64,000 nucleotides of DNA, from the NCBI GenBank assembly GCA_964291465.2, contig OZ219928.1, forward strand, positions 372,001-436,000. Direction: 5' to 3'. This DNA comes from JAGWBJ01 sp964291465. GTDB lineage: Bacteria > Chloroflexota > Dehalococcoidia > Lucifugimonadales > JAGWBF01. The translations under genes and the position numbers were made by a program. Each line of letters opens with the position of its first letter. Positions within the stretch are counted from its first letter, which is position 1. The notes below the pieces were generated by a model. It was not told the DNA's origin, did no database searches, and saw nothing but the letters and a program-made list of their open reading frames with translations. Positions 16,941 through 24,531 of the stretch are shown piece by piece.

Positions 16941-17210
16941 GTGAGAGGAAATGAGAGGGAATTCCGACTGAAAAATTCGGGCACGTTGCACATAAGCAAC
17001 ATGTCTGACGCCCTTCACGAACGCCTCCGCTGTCATGCGCGCAAGACCAACCGCAGCATGAGTGCGGTGGTGCGTGCCGCCGTGGAGCGTGAGCTGGCCA
17101 GGTGGGAGTGGCAGGAGCACCTGGCCCAGCGCCCCGAGACCGACCTGGGCGTAGAGGCGGCAACACTGCTCGCGGAAGAACGCTCCCTCCGCAGTGTAGA
17201 GATCGGCTGA
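16941..17210 (+). CDS. Ribbon-helix-helix antitoxin-like protein without an adjacent toxin
   Basis: 89 residues if GTG 16941 is the start; ATG 17001 would remove the DNA-contacting strand TLHISNM, so the longer form is preferred. After the strand come two helices (SDALHERLRCHARKTNRS and MSAVVRAAVERELAR), the Arc/FitA-type RHH fold used by VapB/FitA antitoxins. The C-terminus ETDLGVEAATLLAEERS resembles the toxin-binding tail. No PIN or other toxin gene follows; the next gene is an asparaginase-like gene 120 bases downstream. It is either an orphan antitoxin or a stand-alone regulator. Confidence 0.6.
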   Translation: MRGNEREFRLKNSGTLHISNMSDALHERLRCHARKTNRSMSAVVRAAVERELARWEWQEHLAQRPETDLGVEAATLLAEERSLRSVEIG

Positions 17211-17230
17211 GCCGGTCAACTCGCTCGCCG

Positions 17231-17259
17231 TTGCGGCCCTTCCGGCGCGGGAGTATATT
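17231..17259 (+). promoter_or_regulatory. Candidate promoter of the asparaginase-like gene
   Basis: TTGCGG at 17231-17236 and TATATT at 17254-17259 (5 of 6) are spaced by 17 bases. Translation starts at TTG 17331. Confidence 0.45.
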
Positions 17260-17330
17260 AGGAAGCGCCACCCGGCTCCCCATACGTCGAGAGCCGGGAC
17301 GCAGGATAAAGCCTGAGGGAGGGTTTCGCA

Positions 17331-18338
17331 TTGACGTCGTCGCTGCCTAGGGTCCGTTTGATCGCCACCGGGGGGAGCATCGCCGGGGTGGGCCCCCACC
17401 GCCTGGACTACATCCTCTATCCCGAGCTCGGCAAGCACATCACCATCGAGGAGTCCCTGGCCCGGGTGCCCGAGGTGAACGACATCGCCCGGGTCCAGGC
17501 CGAGAACCTGATCAGCGTGGGGAGCACCGCCGTCGGCCCTCCCGAGTGGCTGGCCATGGCCAACCGCATCAACCAGATCTTCCGGGAGGACGCCGATGCC
17601 GCGGGCGTGGCCATGACCCACGGCACCGCCACCTTGGAGGAGACGGCCTACTTCCTGCATCTCACCGTCAAGTCGGACAAGCCCATGGTGATAACCGGCG
17701 CCATGCGGCCCCCCACGGCCCTGAGCACCGACGCAGACATCAACCTGCTGGACGCCGTCCGCATAGCCGCCACGCCCCACGCCGGGGGGATGGGCGTGCT
17801 CACGGTCCTCAACAACGAGATATGCTCGGCCAGGGACGTGGTCAAGACCAGCACCTTCCGCGTGCAGACCTTCAAGCCCAACGACATGGGCTTCCTGGGA
17901 TACTCCGACTCCGAGGGTGAGGTCCTGTTCTACAGGGCCCCCACCCGGAAGCACACCACCCGGAGCGAGTTCGACGTCAGCGGCCGCGACTCCCTTCCCC
18001 GGGTGGACATTGTCTACGCCTACGCCGGGGCTGACGGGATGCTCATCGACGCCGTGCGCAGAAACGGGTCCGACGGCCTGGTGGTGGCGGGGTTCGGCGG
18101 CGGCACCTTCCCTCCCGTGTTCATCGAGGCCGCCGCCCAGGCCGCCGCCGACGGCATCCCCGTGGTGCTGGCATCCCGGTCCACCACGGGGCGGGTCATC
18201 ATGACGCCCCAGAAGCAGGACGCGGGCTTCATCGTATCTGACAACCTGCTGCCCCAGAAGGCCCGGATCCTGCTCATGCTCGGCCTCTCCGTCACCAGGG
18301 ACCGGGAGGAGCTGCAGCGCATGTTCCGCGAGTACTGA
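17331..18338 (+). CDS. Type II asparaginase-like protein with altered catalytic Asp
   Basis: 335 residues from TTG 17331, which has GGGAGGG 7 bases upstream. The N-terminal nucleophile loop ATGGSIAG and the second signature THGTATLEETAYFL identify the asparaginase/glutaminase family. In characterised enzymes the second loop reads THGTDT, where the Asp (E. coli AnsB D90) helps position the substrate; here it is Ala. The Thr nucleophile, the neighbouring Thr and the Lys of VKTSTFRVQTF (equivalent of K162) are kept. The protein is full length and otherwise conserved, so it is probably expressed but may act on a different amide. No signal peptide, hence cytoplasmic. Confidence 0.8.
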   Translation: MTSSLPRVRLIATGGSIAGVGPHRLDYILYPELGKHITIEESLARVPEVNDIARVQAENLISVGSTAVGPPEWLAMANRINQIFREDADAAGVAMTHGTATLEETAYFLHLTVKSDKPMVITGAMRPPTALSTDADINLLDAVRIAATPHAGGMGVLTVLNNEICSARDVVKTSTFRVQTFKPNDMGFLGYSDSEGEVLFYRAPTRKHTTRSEFDVSGRDSLPRVDIVYAYAGADGMLIDAVRRNGSDGLVVAGFGGGTFPPVFIEAAAQAAADGIPVVLASRSTTGRVIMTPQKQDAGFIVSDNLLPQKARILLMLGLSVTRDREELQRMFREY

Positions 18339-18410
18339 TACCCGGCCCCCTTGCCCCATCCCTGCCGAGCCGGGCCCGACGTGAGGGGCCTTATGCAATT
18401 GGAGGCACAA

Positions 18411-19766
18411 ATGCCCGCTCTCGACCGTCTGATAGCCCAGGTGGACTCCTCCTCCGACGAGCTCCTGGCCCTGCACCGGGCCCTGGTCAGGATCGAGTCG
18501 GTCAACACCGGCTTCATGCCGACGGGCAACGAGACCAAGGTGTGCGAGCTCATAGGGGACTGGCTGGCCGAGGACGGGGTTCCCTCCGAGGTCCTCGGCG
18601 CCCACCCGGACCGGGGGAACATCATCGCCCGCATGGAGGGAAGGACGGGGCGGGCCGGCCTCATGTTCATGTCCCACACCGACGTGGTCCCCGTGGAGGA
18701 CGAGGCCAAGTGGAGCTTCCCTCCCTTCGGCGCCACCGTCGCCGACGGCCGCGTCTACGGGCGCGGCGCATCGGACTGCAAGGGCTTGCTGGCGGCTCAG
18801 ATGATGGCCATGCGCGTCCTCAAGCGGGCCGGCGTGGAGCTGGAGGACAGCCTGGTCCTCGCCTCGGGGGCCGATGAGGAGCACGGTGGACGCTACGGGT
18901 TCGGCTGGCTGGCCGAGCACCACCCGGAGAAGATCGCGGCGCCCCTGGCGGTCAACGAGGGCGGCGGCGAGCCCGTCACGGCGGGGGCCCTCACCTACGT
19001 GCTGGGCGTCGGCGAGAAGGGGCGCCTCCAGGTGGAGATCAGCATCAAGGGCGCCAGCGCCCACGCCTCGGTGCCCTGGCAGGGGACCAACGCCATGTAC
19101 AGGCTGTCCCAGGTGCTCCAGCGCATAGAGCAGTACCAGCCCCGGCTGGACACGTCAACCAGCCTGTTCGACCACCTCTCCACCTTCGCCATCGAGCACA
19201 AGCCATCCCCCGAGAACGTCGAGGAGATCATCGCCGAGGTCGAGCCTGTGAACCCCAGGTTCGCCTCCCTGCTGCGCGCCCTCTCCAGGATGACCGTGAC
19301 GCCCACCATGGTCTCCGGCGGCATCAAGTCCAACAGCGTCCCCGAGGCCATATCGGTGACCTGCGACGTCAGGACCCTGCCCCACCAGGACGACACCTAC
19401 GTCCGGGATGAGCTGGCCAAGGCCCTGGAGGGAATCCCGGGGGTGGACTTCGAGATCGACTACATGGCGGTGCCCAATTCCTCGCCCTTCGAGACGGACT
19501 TCGCCCGGCGCATCCGGTCGGCCACCGCGCTGGTGCTGGGCACCGAGGACCTCCAATGGGTCCCCAGCATCAGCACCGGGTTCACCGACTCCCGCTTCAC
19601 CAGGCCCCTGGGGACCGTGACCTACGGCTTCTCCGGCTCCCATCCCGAGGACGACCCCATGCTGAACCGGGTCCACGGCACCGACGAGTCGGTGGGAATC
19701 AGCAGCCTCGTGAGCGGCGCCAAGATCATGACGGCGCTGGCCTACGACCTGCTGGCGGTGAAGTAG
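18411..19766 (+). CDS. M20 family metallopeptidase/deacylase (ArgE/DapE-like)
   Basis: 451 residues. ATG 18411 is chosen for the GGAGG about 7 bases upstream over in-frame codons at 18351 and 18393. Zinc-binding motifs are MSHTDVVPV, GRGASDCKG and the catalytic pair in ADEEHGG. The dimerisation lid is bounded by LQVEISIKGASAHASVPW and by the return to the catalytic domain near IKSNSVPEAISVTCDVRT. The family hydrolyses amide bonds of N-acyl amino acids or dipeptides using two zinc ions. It lies 72 bases after the asparaginase-like gene and could share its transcript, which would fit amide catabolism. Confidence 0.85.
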   Translation: MPALDRLIAQVDSSSDELLALHRALVRIESVNTGFMPTGNETKVCELIGDWLAEDGVPSEVLGAHPDRGNIIARMEGRTGRAGLMFMSHTDVVPVEDEAKWSFPPFGATVADGRVYGRGASDCKGLLAAQMMAMRVLKRAGVELEDSLVLASGADEEHGGRYGFGWLAEHHPEKIAAPLAVNEGGGEPVTAGALTYVLGVGEKGRLQVEISIKGASAHASVPWQGTNAMYRLSQVLQRIEQYQPRLDTSTSLFDHLSTFAIEHKPSPENVEEIIAEVEPVNPRFASLLRALSRMTVTPTMVSGGIKSNSVPEAISVTCDVRTLPHQDDTYVRDELAKALEGIPGVDFEIDYMAVPNSSPFETDFARRIRSATALVLGTEDLQWVPSISTGFTDSRFTRPLGTVTYGFSGSHPEDDPMLNRVHGTDESVGISSLVSGAKIMTALAYDLLAVK

Positions 19767-19780
19767 GGGGTCGTGACTCC

Positions 19781-20632
19781 CTAAATGGCCACCGCAGCCC
19801 CAACGAACTCCAGGACCGCCCGGGCCAGACCGCAGGGGTTCTCCATCTGCAGGCCGTAGTCTCCCTCCACCTCGATAATGCGAGAGTCCCTCCACAGGGG
19901 CGCTACCCGCTCGGCCTCCTCCCGGGTCAGGTGGGTGCTGGCGGCCCCCCGGACTATGGCCACCGGGCAGGTGACCCGGGCCGCGTAGGGCGACAGGTCC
20001 TCGGCCAGGTGGGTCAGCCCCTGGGCGACGCGGATGTTGTCGTACTTGAAGGCCACCCCGCCTCCCGGCAGCGGTCGCGTGTTGTGCCTGAGACGGTGAC
20101 TCCGGGACTCCTCGGAGTCGGCCGCCCGGAACGACCGGAGGTACTCCGCCGCCGCCTCGGCGCTGGGAAACTCCGTCCGGGAGGCGCGCATGGCCTGGGC
20201 CCCGTCGAGGACCGCCGCCACCCGGTCCCGCTCCTGGAAGAAGTTGGAGTAGTGGGGGCCTCCCACCAGCACGATGGCGGCGGCCTGGTCCGGATACGTG
20301 GCCGCGAACACCTGGGCCACCCTGCCGCCCAGCGAGTGGCCCGCCACGATGGCCCTGCCCAGTCCGAGCTGCTCCAGGAACAGGTGCATGTCCACCGCGT
20401 ACTCCTCGGCGGTGTAGCTGGCGTCGGGGCGGCCGGTGTCGCCGTGGCCCCGTTGGTCCAGGGCGAAGACGTGCAGCCGCCCGTCCAGCGCCCCGGCCAT
20501 CGCGTCCCACATGCGGCCGTAACCCGACGATGGGTGGAGGCAGACCAGGACGGGACCGTCCCCGGGCCACTCGTAGTACCGCATACCGAGTCCGTTGCCA
20601 AGGGTGATGTCCCTGCTCAGCGGCTCCGCCAT
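19781..20632 (-). CDS. Alpha/beta hydrolase homologue lacking catalytic Asp and His
   Basis: 283 residues from ATG 20632. The fold is intact: VLVCLHPSSGYGRMWDAMA, FALDQRGHGDTGRPDASYT and the nucleophile elbow VAGHSLGGRVAQ are textbook. However, the strand that normally ends in an Asp reads AIVRGAASTHLTREEAE, and the loop that normally carries the His (usually GAGH) reads VEGDYGLQMENP. Two of the three triad residues therefore seem to be replaced. The reading frame is open, with no indels. It may be a non-catalytic binding protein or use another mechanism. It is convergent with the M20 gene and divergent from the acetamidase gene. Confidence 0.75.
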   Translation of the reverse strand: MAEPLSRDITLGNGLGMRYYEWPGDGPVLVCLHPSSGYGRMWDAMAGALDGRLHVFALDQRGHGDTGRPDASYTAEEYAVDMHLFLEQLGLGRAIVAGHSLGGRVAQVFAATYPDQAAAIVLVGGPHYSNFFQERDRVAAVLDGAQAMRASRTEFPSAEAAAEYLRSFRAADSEESRSHRLRHNTRPLPGGGVAFKYDNIRVAQGLTHLAEDLSPYAARVTCPVAIVRGAASTHLTREEAERVAPLWRDSRIIEVEGDYGLQMENPCGLARAVLEFVGAAVAI

Positions 20633-20709
20633 CTGGACCCTCCCGGAAGGTATAGGCCGAATCTAGTCCCGGCTGCCGGGGATGTCAAGCGCGGGTCGAA
20701 TGACCGTCG

Positions 20710-20737
20710 TTGACACGGGTTGGCGGCATGATACACT
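20710..20737 (+). promoter_or_regulatory. Promoter of the acetamidase/formamidase gene
   Basis: A perfect TTGACA at 20710-20715 and TACACT at 20732-20737 are separated by 16 bases. The ATG at 20767 follows an AAGGAG SD. The box explains why an in-frame TTG at 20710 should not be taken as the start. Confidence 0.65.
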
Positions 20738-20766
20738 CACCCCAAATCAGGCCTGAAGGAGCTTCC

Positions 20767-21876
20767 ATGAAGAGCATAGAGATTGACCGCAGCAAGCGCC
20801 TGAAGGAGGAGCCCCACAAGGGCCACAACCGGTGGCACCCGGACGTCCCTCCGGTCATAGAGGCTGACCCCGGCGAGGTTGTGGTCCTGGAGTGCAGGGA
20901 CGCCTCGGACTGCCAGGTCAAGCCCGGCATGACGGTGGACGACATGCCCGGCCTGGACACCAAGGTGGCCCATCCCCTGACCGGGCCCGTCTACGTCAAG
21001 GGCGCCGCCCCCGGAGACCTCCTGGAGGTGGAGTATGTGGAGGTCGCCCCCCAGCCCTACGGCTGGACGCGCAACCGCCCCGGCGCCGGGTTCCTGCGGG
21101 ACCTGTTCCCCGACCCGTACCTGGTCCATTGGGACATCGCCGACGGCTGGGCCACCTCGGCCCAACTCCCCGGGGTCCGCATCGTCGATGGCTCCTTCAT
21201 GGGCACCGCGGGCCTGGCCCCCTCCAGGGCCCAGCTCGAAGAGTGGACCCGCCGGGAGTCGGAGCTGGCCCAACGCGGGGGGTTCGTGGCGCCCCCGGAC
21301 GCCGAGGACGCGGTGCCCTCCTCGGGCCCCATCGCCAACGAGGGCCTCCGCACCCTGCCTCCCAGGGAGAACTGCGGCAACGTGGACTCCAAGCAGCTCA
21401 CCACCGGCTCCAGGCTGCTGATACCCGTGGGCGTCGACGGGGCCCTCTACTCCGTGGGCGACGGGCACTTCGCCCAGGGGGACGGGGAGTGCTGCATCAC
21501 CGCCATCGAGATGGGGGCCACGGCCACCGTCCGGTTCACCGTGCACAAGGGAGAGGCCGCTCGAAAGAACATCCGATGGCCCCGGTACGCCCACTCGGGC
21601 TACTTCCTGCCCCCCGAGTGGGCGGCGCCCAGGAACTTCATCGCGACCATGGGCATGCCCGTGCGGGACGACGGTGTCCAGGAGGGAGAGGACCTGACCC
21701 TGGCCGCCCGAAACGCGCTGATCAACATGATCGAGCTCCTCCAGGAGCGGGGATGGAGCAGGTACCAGGCCTACATCATCTGCAGCGTGGCCGTGGACCT
21801 GAAGATCAGCAACGTGGTGGACCTGCCCAACGTCACGGTGTCCGCCTTCCTCCCCGAGGACATTTTCCTGGGGTAG
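20767..21876 (+). CDS. Acetamidase/formamidase family protein
   Basis: 369 residues from ATG 20767. The FmdA/AmdA family is recognised by HNRWHPDVPPVIEADPGEVV near the N-terminus, the PVYVKGAAPGDLLEVE loop, the central VDSKQLTTGSRLLIPV and the strongly conserved GDGHFAQGDGECCITAIE. The enzymes hydrolyse short amides to acid plus ammonia in the cytoplasm. The N-terminal 130 residues contain an insertion around GFLRDLFPDPYLVHWDI relative to the classical formamidase. With the asparaginase-like, M20 and isochorismatase-family genes nearby, it adds to a cluster of C-N bond hydrolases. Confidence 0.9.
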   Translation: MKSIEIDRSKRLKEEPHKGHNRWHPDVPPVIEADPGEVVVLECRDASDCQVKPGMTVDDMPGLDTKVAHPLTGPVYVKGAAPGDLLEVEYVEVAPQPYGWTRNRPGAGFLRDLFPDPYLVHWDIADGWATSAQLPGVRIVDGSFMGTAGLAPSRAQLEEWTRRESELAQRGGFVAPPDAEDAVPSSGPIANEGLRTLPPRENCGNVDSKQLTTGSRLLIPVGVDGALYSVGDGHFAQGDGECCITAIEMGATATVRFTVHKGEAARKNIRWPRYAHSGYFLPPEWAAPRNFIATMGMPVRDDGVQEGEDLTLAARNALINMIELLQERGWSRYQAYIICSVAVDLKISNVVDLPNVTVSAFLPEDIFLG

Positions 21877-21899
21877 CCGCCGGACGGGGCCGGGCTGAT

Positions 21900-21927
21900 A
21901 TGACCATGGTCGTGACCATGGTACAAT
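21900..21927 (+). promoter_or_regulatory. Promoter with palindromic operator of the toxin-antitoxin operon
   Basis: ATGACC (21900-21905) and TACAAT (21922-21927) form a promoter with a 16-base spacer. The spacer holds GACCATGGTC, a perfect palindrome at 21902-21911, and a second GACCATGGT at 21914-21922. Two operator half-sites overlapping the promoter fit autorepression by the antitoxin. Confidence 0.65.
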
Positions 21928-21957
21928 TGTCATACTTTTCTTGGTGCAGGTGGAGTC

Positions 21958-22239
21958 ATGGAATCTCCCAACCACAACCCGGATGGACCCACGACTATGA
22001 AAGCGTCGGAGTTCAAGGCCAAGTGCCTTAAGCTGATGGACGAGGTGGCGGCCAGCGGCCGCGAGATCGTAATTACCAAGAACGGCCGCCCGGTGTCGCG
22101 GCTGGTGCCGTACCGGGAGAAGCCGCGGATGCCTTTCGGTCGAAACCGCGACAAGATCAGGATACTCGGAGATATCGTCTCCCCCATGCCTGCCGAATGG
22201 TTCGAGGGCCCTGAAGACGCCGATAAAGGCCTGTTTTGA
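21958..22239 (+). CDS. Phd/YefM-type antitoxin
   Basis: 93 residues from ATG 21958, which has GGTGGAG just upstream; an internal ATG at 21997 would give the more typical N-terminus MKASEFKAKCLKLMDEV. The DNA-binding domain is followed by IVITKNGRPVSRLVPY, the hallmark of Phd/YefM antitoxins. The acidic C-terminus (WFEGPEDADKGLF) is expected to wrap the toxin. Its TGA overlaps the start of the toxin gene by 4 bases. It presumably neutralises the PIN toxin and represses its own promoter at the palindromes upstream. Confidence 0.85.
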   Translation: MESPNHNPDGPTTMKASEFKAKCLKLMDEVAASGREIVITKNGRPVSRLVPYREKPRMPFGRNRDKIRILGDIVSPMPAEWFEGPEDADKGLF

Positions 22240-22634
22240 TACTTATCGATACCCATGTCCTGCTGTGGCACGAGCAGGGTGACCGCAGGCTCGGGCCCCA
22301 GGCCCGCCGGGTGTTCGAGCTGGCGTTGCGGGAAGGCGATGCCGCAGTCTCGGCCATATCCTTCTGGGAAGTCGGCATGCGAATGCAGAAGGGCCACTTC
22401 TATCTCCCCTTCGACCTGGACGCTTGGCGCCGGGACGTGTTGGACCACGGGCTTGTGGAAATCCCCGTCGATGGCGCCATAGCCGCACGGGCCGGTGTTC
22501 TTTCTGAGATGCACGGCGACCCAGCCGACCGTCTCATTGTGGCCACCGCCCTGGCCGGTCACCGGTTGATGACGGCGGACCAGCGAATCCTCAGCTGGCC
22601 CGGACGCCTGTCCCGGTTGGACGCCGCGGAGTGA
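22236..22634 (+). CDS. vapC: VapC-type PIN-domain toxin
   Basis: 132 residues from TTG 22236, overlapping the antitoxin stop as TTGA. PIN-domain acidic residues are visible in LIDTHVLLWH (first Asp), ISFWEVGM (Glu), GDPADRLIVATAL and LMTADQRIL, which together form the Mg2+-binding active site of an RNase. The subfamily with the DTHVLLW start is usually paired with Phd/YefM-like antitoxins, as here. VapC toxins cleave tRNA or rRNA and stop translation; the target here is unknown. The gene is complete and probably functional. Confidence 0.9.
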   Translation: MILIDTHVLLWHEQGDRRLGPQARRVFELALREGDAAVSAISFWEVGMRMQKGHFYLPFDLDAWRRDVLDHGLVEIPVDGAIAARAGVLSEMHGDPADRLIVATALAGHRLMTADQRILSWPGRLSRLDAAE

Positions 22635-22896
22635 GTCAGCCCCGCCGTTGCCCGCACACCCCCATGGTGCTACACTCTGCCCAATGAGGCCCACCGGCGG
22701 GCGGCCTAACGTGCCCTCTTACAGGTTCGTCCAATGAGTGCGTCCGCCTCCCGCCAAGTGCCGGTCCACCATTGGGTGGCGGTTCCTTGCCCGTGCGGAG
22801 CGCGGGGCCCGGGTTGACTCGATCACCGGGTGGGCTCAATAGCCCGGGGAGGGGCCTCACGGTACAACGAACTTCGGAGACAGCTGGGAGGACACC

Positions 22897-23652
22897 ATGA
22901 CCGAGGCGGCGGCTAAACCCCCCGTTGTACCCCCTGCTATACCCCCCGTCATACCCCAGGAGTGGGTCATCTCCGACGACGAGTTGAGGAGCAAGCTCAC
23001 GGCCATGGTCGGCCCCCTGCCCGAGCTGAAGGTCACCAGGGAGAACACCGCGCTGCTGGTGATCGACATCCAGTACATGGACGCCCACCGGGACTTCGGC
23101 TTCGGCGCCAGGGCCAGGGAGCTGGGCGGCATGGAGTTCCTGGACTACTACTGGGACCGGCTGGAGACCACTGTCATCCCCAATATCCAGCGCCTCCTGG
23201 CAGCGGCCCGGGCCCAGGGCGTGGAGGCTGTCCACGTCCACGTCGCCGCATCCAAGGCCGACGGCGGGGACAACAGCATCCGGTTCAAGTCCAAGGAGAG
23301 GCCCACCCCCATCCAGTCCAAGGACGCGGAGATACTGCCGGAGGTGGCCCCCCTGGGAGACGAGCTGGTCATCAGCAAGACCACCGAGAGCGTCTTCAAC
23401 TCCACCAACATCGACCGCCTCCTGCGCAACATGGGCATCGAGAACCTCATAATCGTCGGCGTCGTCACCAACGGCTGCGTCGAGGGCGCCACCCGCAGCG
23501 CCGCGGAGCTGGACTACGGGACCATCCTGGTCGAGGATGCCACCGCCGCCTTCGCGCCCCAGCTCCACGCCCACGCCATTCTGAACATGGGGCACAAGGA
23601 CGCCAGGATAAAGTCCACTAACGACGTGGTCGCCATGCTGGAGTCCCTTTAG
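22897..23652 (+). CDS. Isochorismatase-family cysteine hydrolase, copy 1
   Basis: 251 residues from ATG 22897 with GGGAGG upstream. Residues 5-25 form a Pro-rich N-terminal tail (VVPPAIPPVIP). The cysteine hydrolase triad is intact: Asp in LLVIDIQYMDAH, Lys in VISKTTESVFNST and Cys in VTNGCVEGATRSA, the last preceded by the usual cis-peptide region. Family members hydrolyse isochorismate, N-carbamoylsarcosine, nicotinamide or related amides and ureides. The next gene, 60 bases downstream, is a close paralogue. The 262 bases upstream hold no gene, only a small GC-rich hairpin near 22830. Confidence 0.85.
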   Translation: MTEAAAKPPVVPPAIPPVIPQEWVISDDELRSKLTAMVGPLPELKVTRENTALLVIDIQYMDAHRDFGFGARARELGGMEFLDYYWDRLETTVIPNIQRLLAAARAQGVEAVHVHVAASKADGGDNSIRFKSKERPTPIQSKDAEILPEVAPLGDELVISKTTESVFNSTNIDRLLRNMGIENLIIVGVVTNGCVEGATRSAAELDYGTILVEDATAAFAPQLHAHAILNMGHKDARIKSTNDVVAMLESL

Positions 23653-23712
23653 GCCGCCGACCCCCGGACCCATCCCCGCGATGCAGACCCACTCCATAGC
23701 CGGGAGGCCGAG

Positions 23713-24423
23713 ATGACCGAGGCAAAAGCCCAGCCCACCATCTCCAACGACGAGCTGGTCCAGAAGCTCAAGACCCTGCTGGGCACCGTGCCCGAGCCGG
23801 TGCTCACCCGGGATAACACTGCCATCCTGGTCATTGACGTCCAGTACTTCGACGCCCACCCGGACACGGGCCTGGGCATCCGGGCCAAGGAGCTGGGCGG
23901 CATGGAGTTCCTGGGCTACTACTGGGACCGGATCGAACGGGTCATGCTCCCCAACATCCAGCGCATTCTGGCCACCGCCCGCCGCAAGGGTATGGAGATA
24001 GTCCACGTCCGAGTCGCCTCCAACACCAGGGACGGGCGGGACTGCTCCCTGCGCTTCAAGGCCTGGGGGGCTCGGACGCCCGTCGACTCCAAGGACGCCC
24101 AGTTTCTGCCGGAGGTGTGGCCTGAGGGCGACGAGATAGTCATCAACAAGACGACGGAGAGCGTGTTCAACTCCACCAACATCGACCGGCTTCTCAGGAA
24201 CATGGGCATCTCCAACGTCATCGTCGTAGGCGTCGTCACCAACGGCTGCGTCGAGGGCGCCGTCCGCGGCGCCGCCGAGCGGGACTACGGCACCATCCTC
24301 GTCGAGGACGCCGCCGCGGCCCTGGCCCCCCAGCTCCACGAGATGGCCATCGTCAGCATGGGCCACAAGGACGCGGCCATAAAGTCCACCGACCAGGTGG
24401 TCCAGGCTCTGGAAGCCCTCTAG
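23713..24423 (+). CDS. Isochorismatase-family cysteine hydrolase, copy 2
   Basis: 236 residues from ATG 23713, preceded by GGGAGG. It lacks the Pro-rich tail of copy 1 but is clearly homologous throughout, sharing ELGGMEF, the WDR helix, TESVFNSTNIDRLLRNMGI and VGVVTNGCVEGA. The triad Asp, Lys and Cys are present. The most divergent part is the 24000-24120 region, which in this fold shapes the substrate pocket (RDGRDCSLRFKAWG here). The two copies probably assemble as homo- or heteromers and may handle related amides. A strong terminator follows. Confidence 0.85.
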   Translation: MTEAKAQPTISNDELVQKLKTLLGTVPEPVLTRDNTAILVIDVQYFDAHPDTGLGIRAKELGGMEFLGYYWDRIERVMLPNIQRILATARRKGMEIVHVRVASNTRDGRDCSLRFKAWGARTPVDSKDAQFLPEVWPEGDEIVINKTTESVFNSTNIDRLLRNMGISNVIVVGVVTNGCVEGAVRGAAERDYGTILVEDAAAALAPQLHEMAIVSMGHKDAAIKSTDQVVQALEAL

Positions 24424-24467
24424 GACCCTCCAGGCCCGCCTGACCTCCGGCAACGGGACGCCAACAC

Positions 24468-24500
24468 AAGGCCCGGTCTCACAACCGGGCCTTCCTCCTT
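24468..24500 (+). terminator. Intrinsic terminator after the isochorismatase pair
   Basis: A 10-bp perfect stem (24468-24477 with 24484-24493) has a 6-base loop and is followed by TTCCTCCTT. It closes the isochorismatase transcript and lies just before the convergent transporter gene. Confidence 0.8.
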
Positions 24501-24531
24501 ACACGGCTCGCCATTCTTCTCCCCTCAGCTC

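Noticed and set aside
16758..19064. A 768-codon minus-strand open frame opposite the asparaginase-like and M20 genes
   Set aside because: Low-complexity Gly/Ala/His/Asp-rich translation without family motifs; the plus-strand frames are clear genes.
22636..24453. A 605-codon minus-strand frame opposite both isochorismatase-family genes
   Set aside because: The repeated look comes from the two paralogues on the plus strand; there is no independent evidence for a protein.
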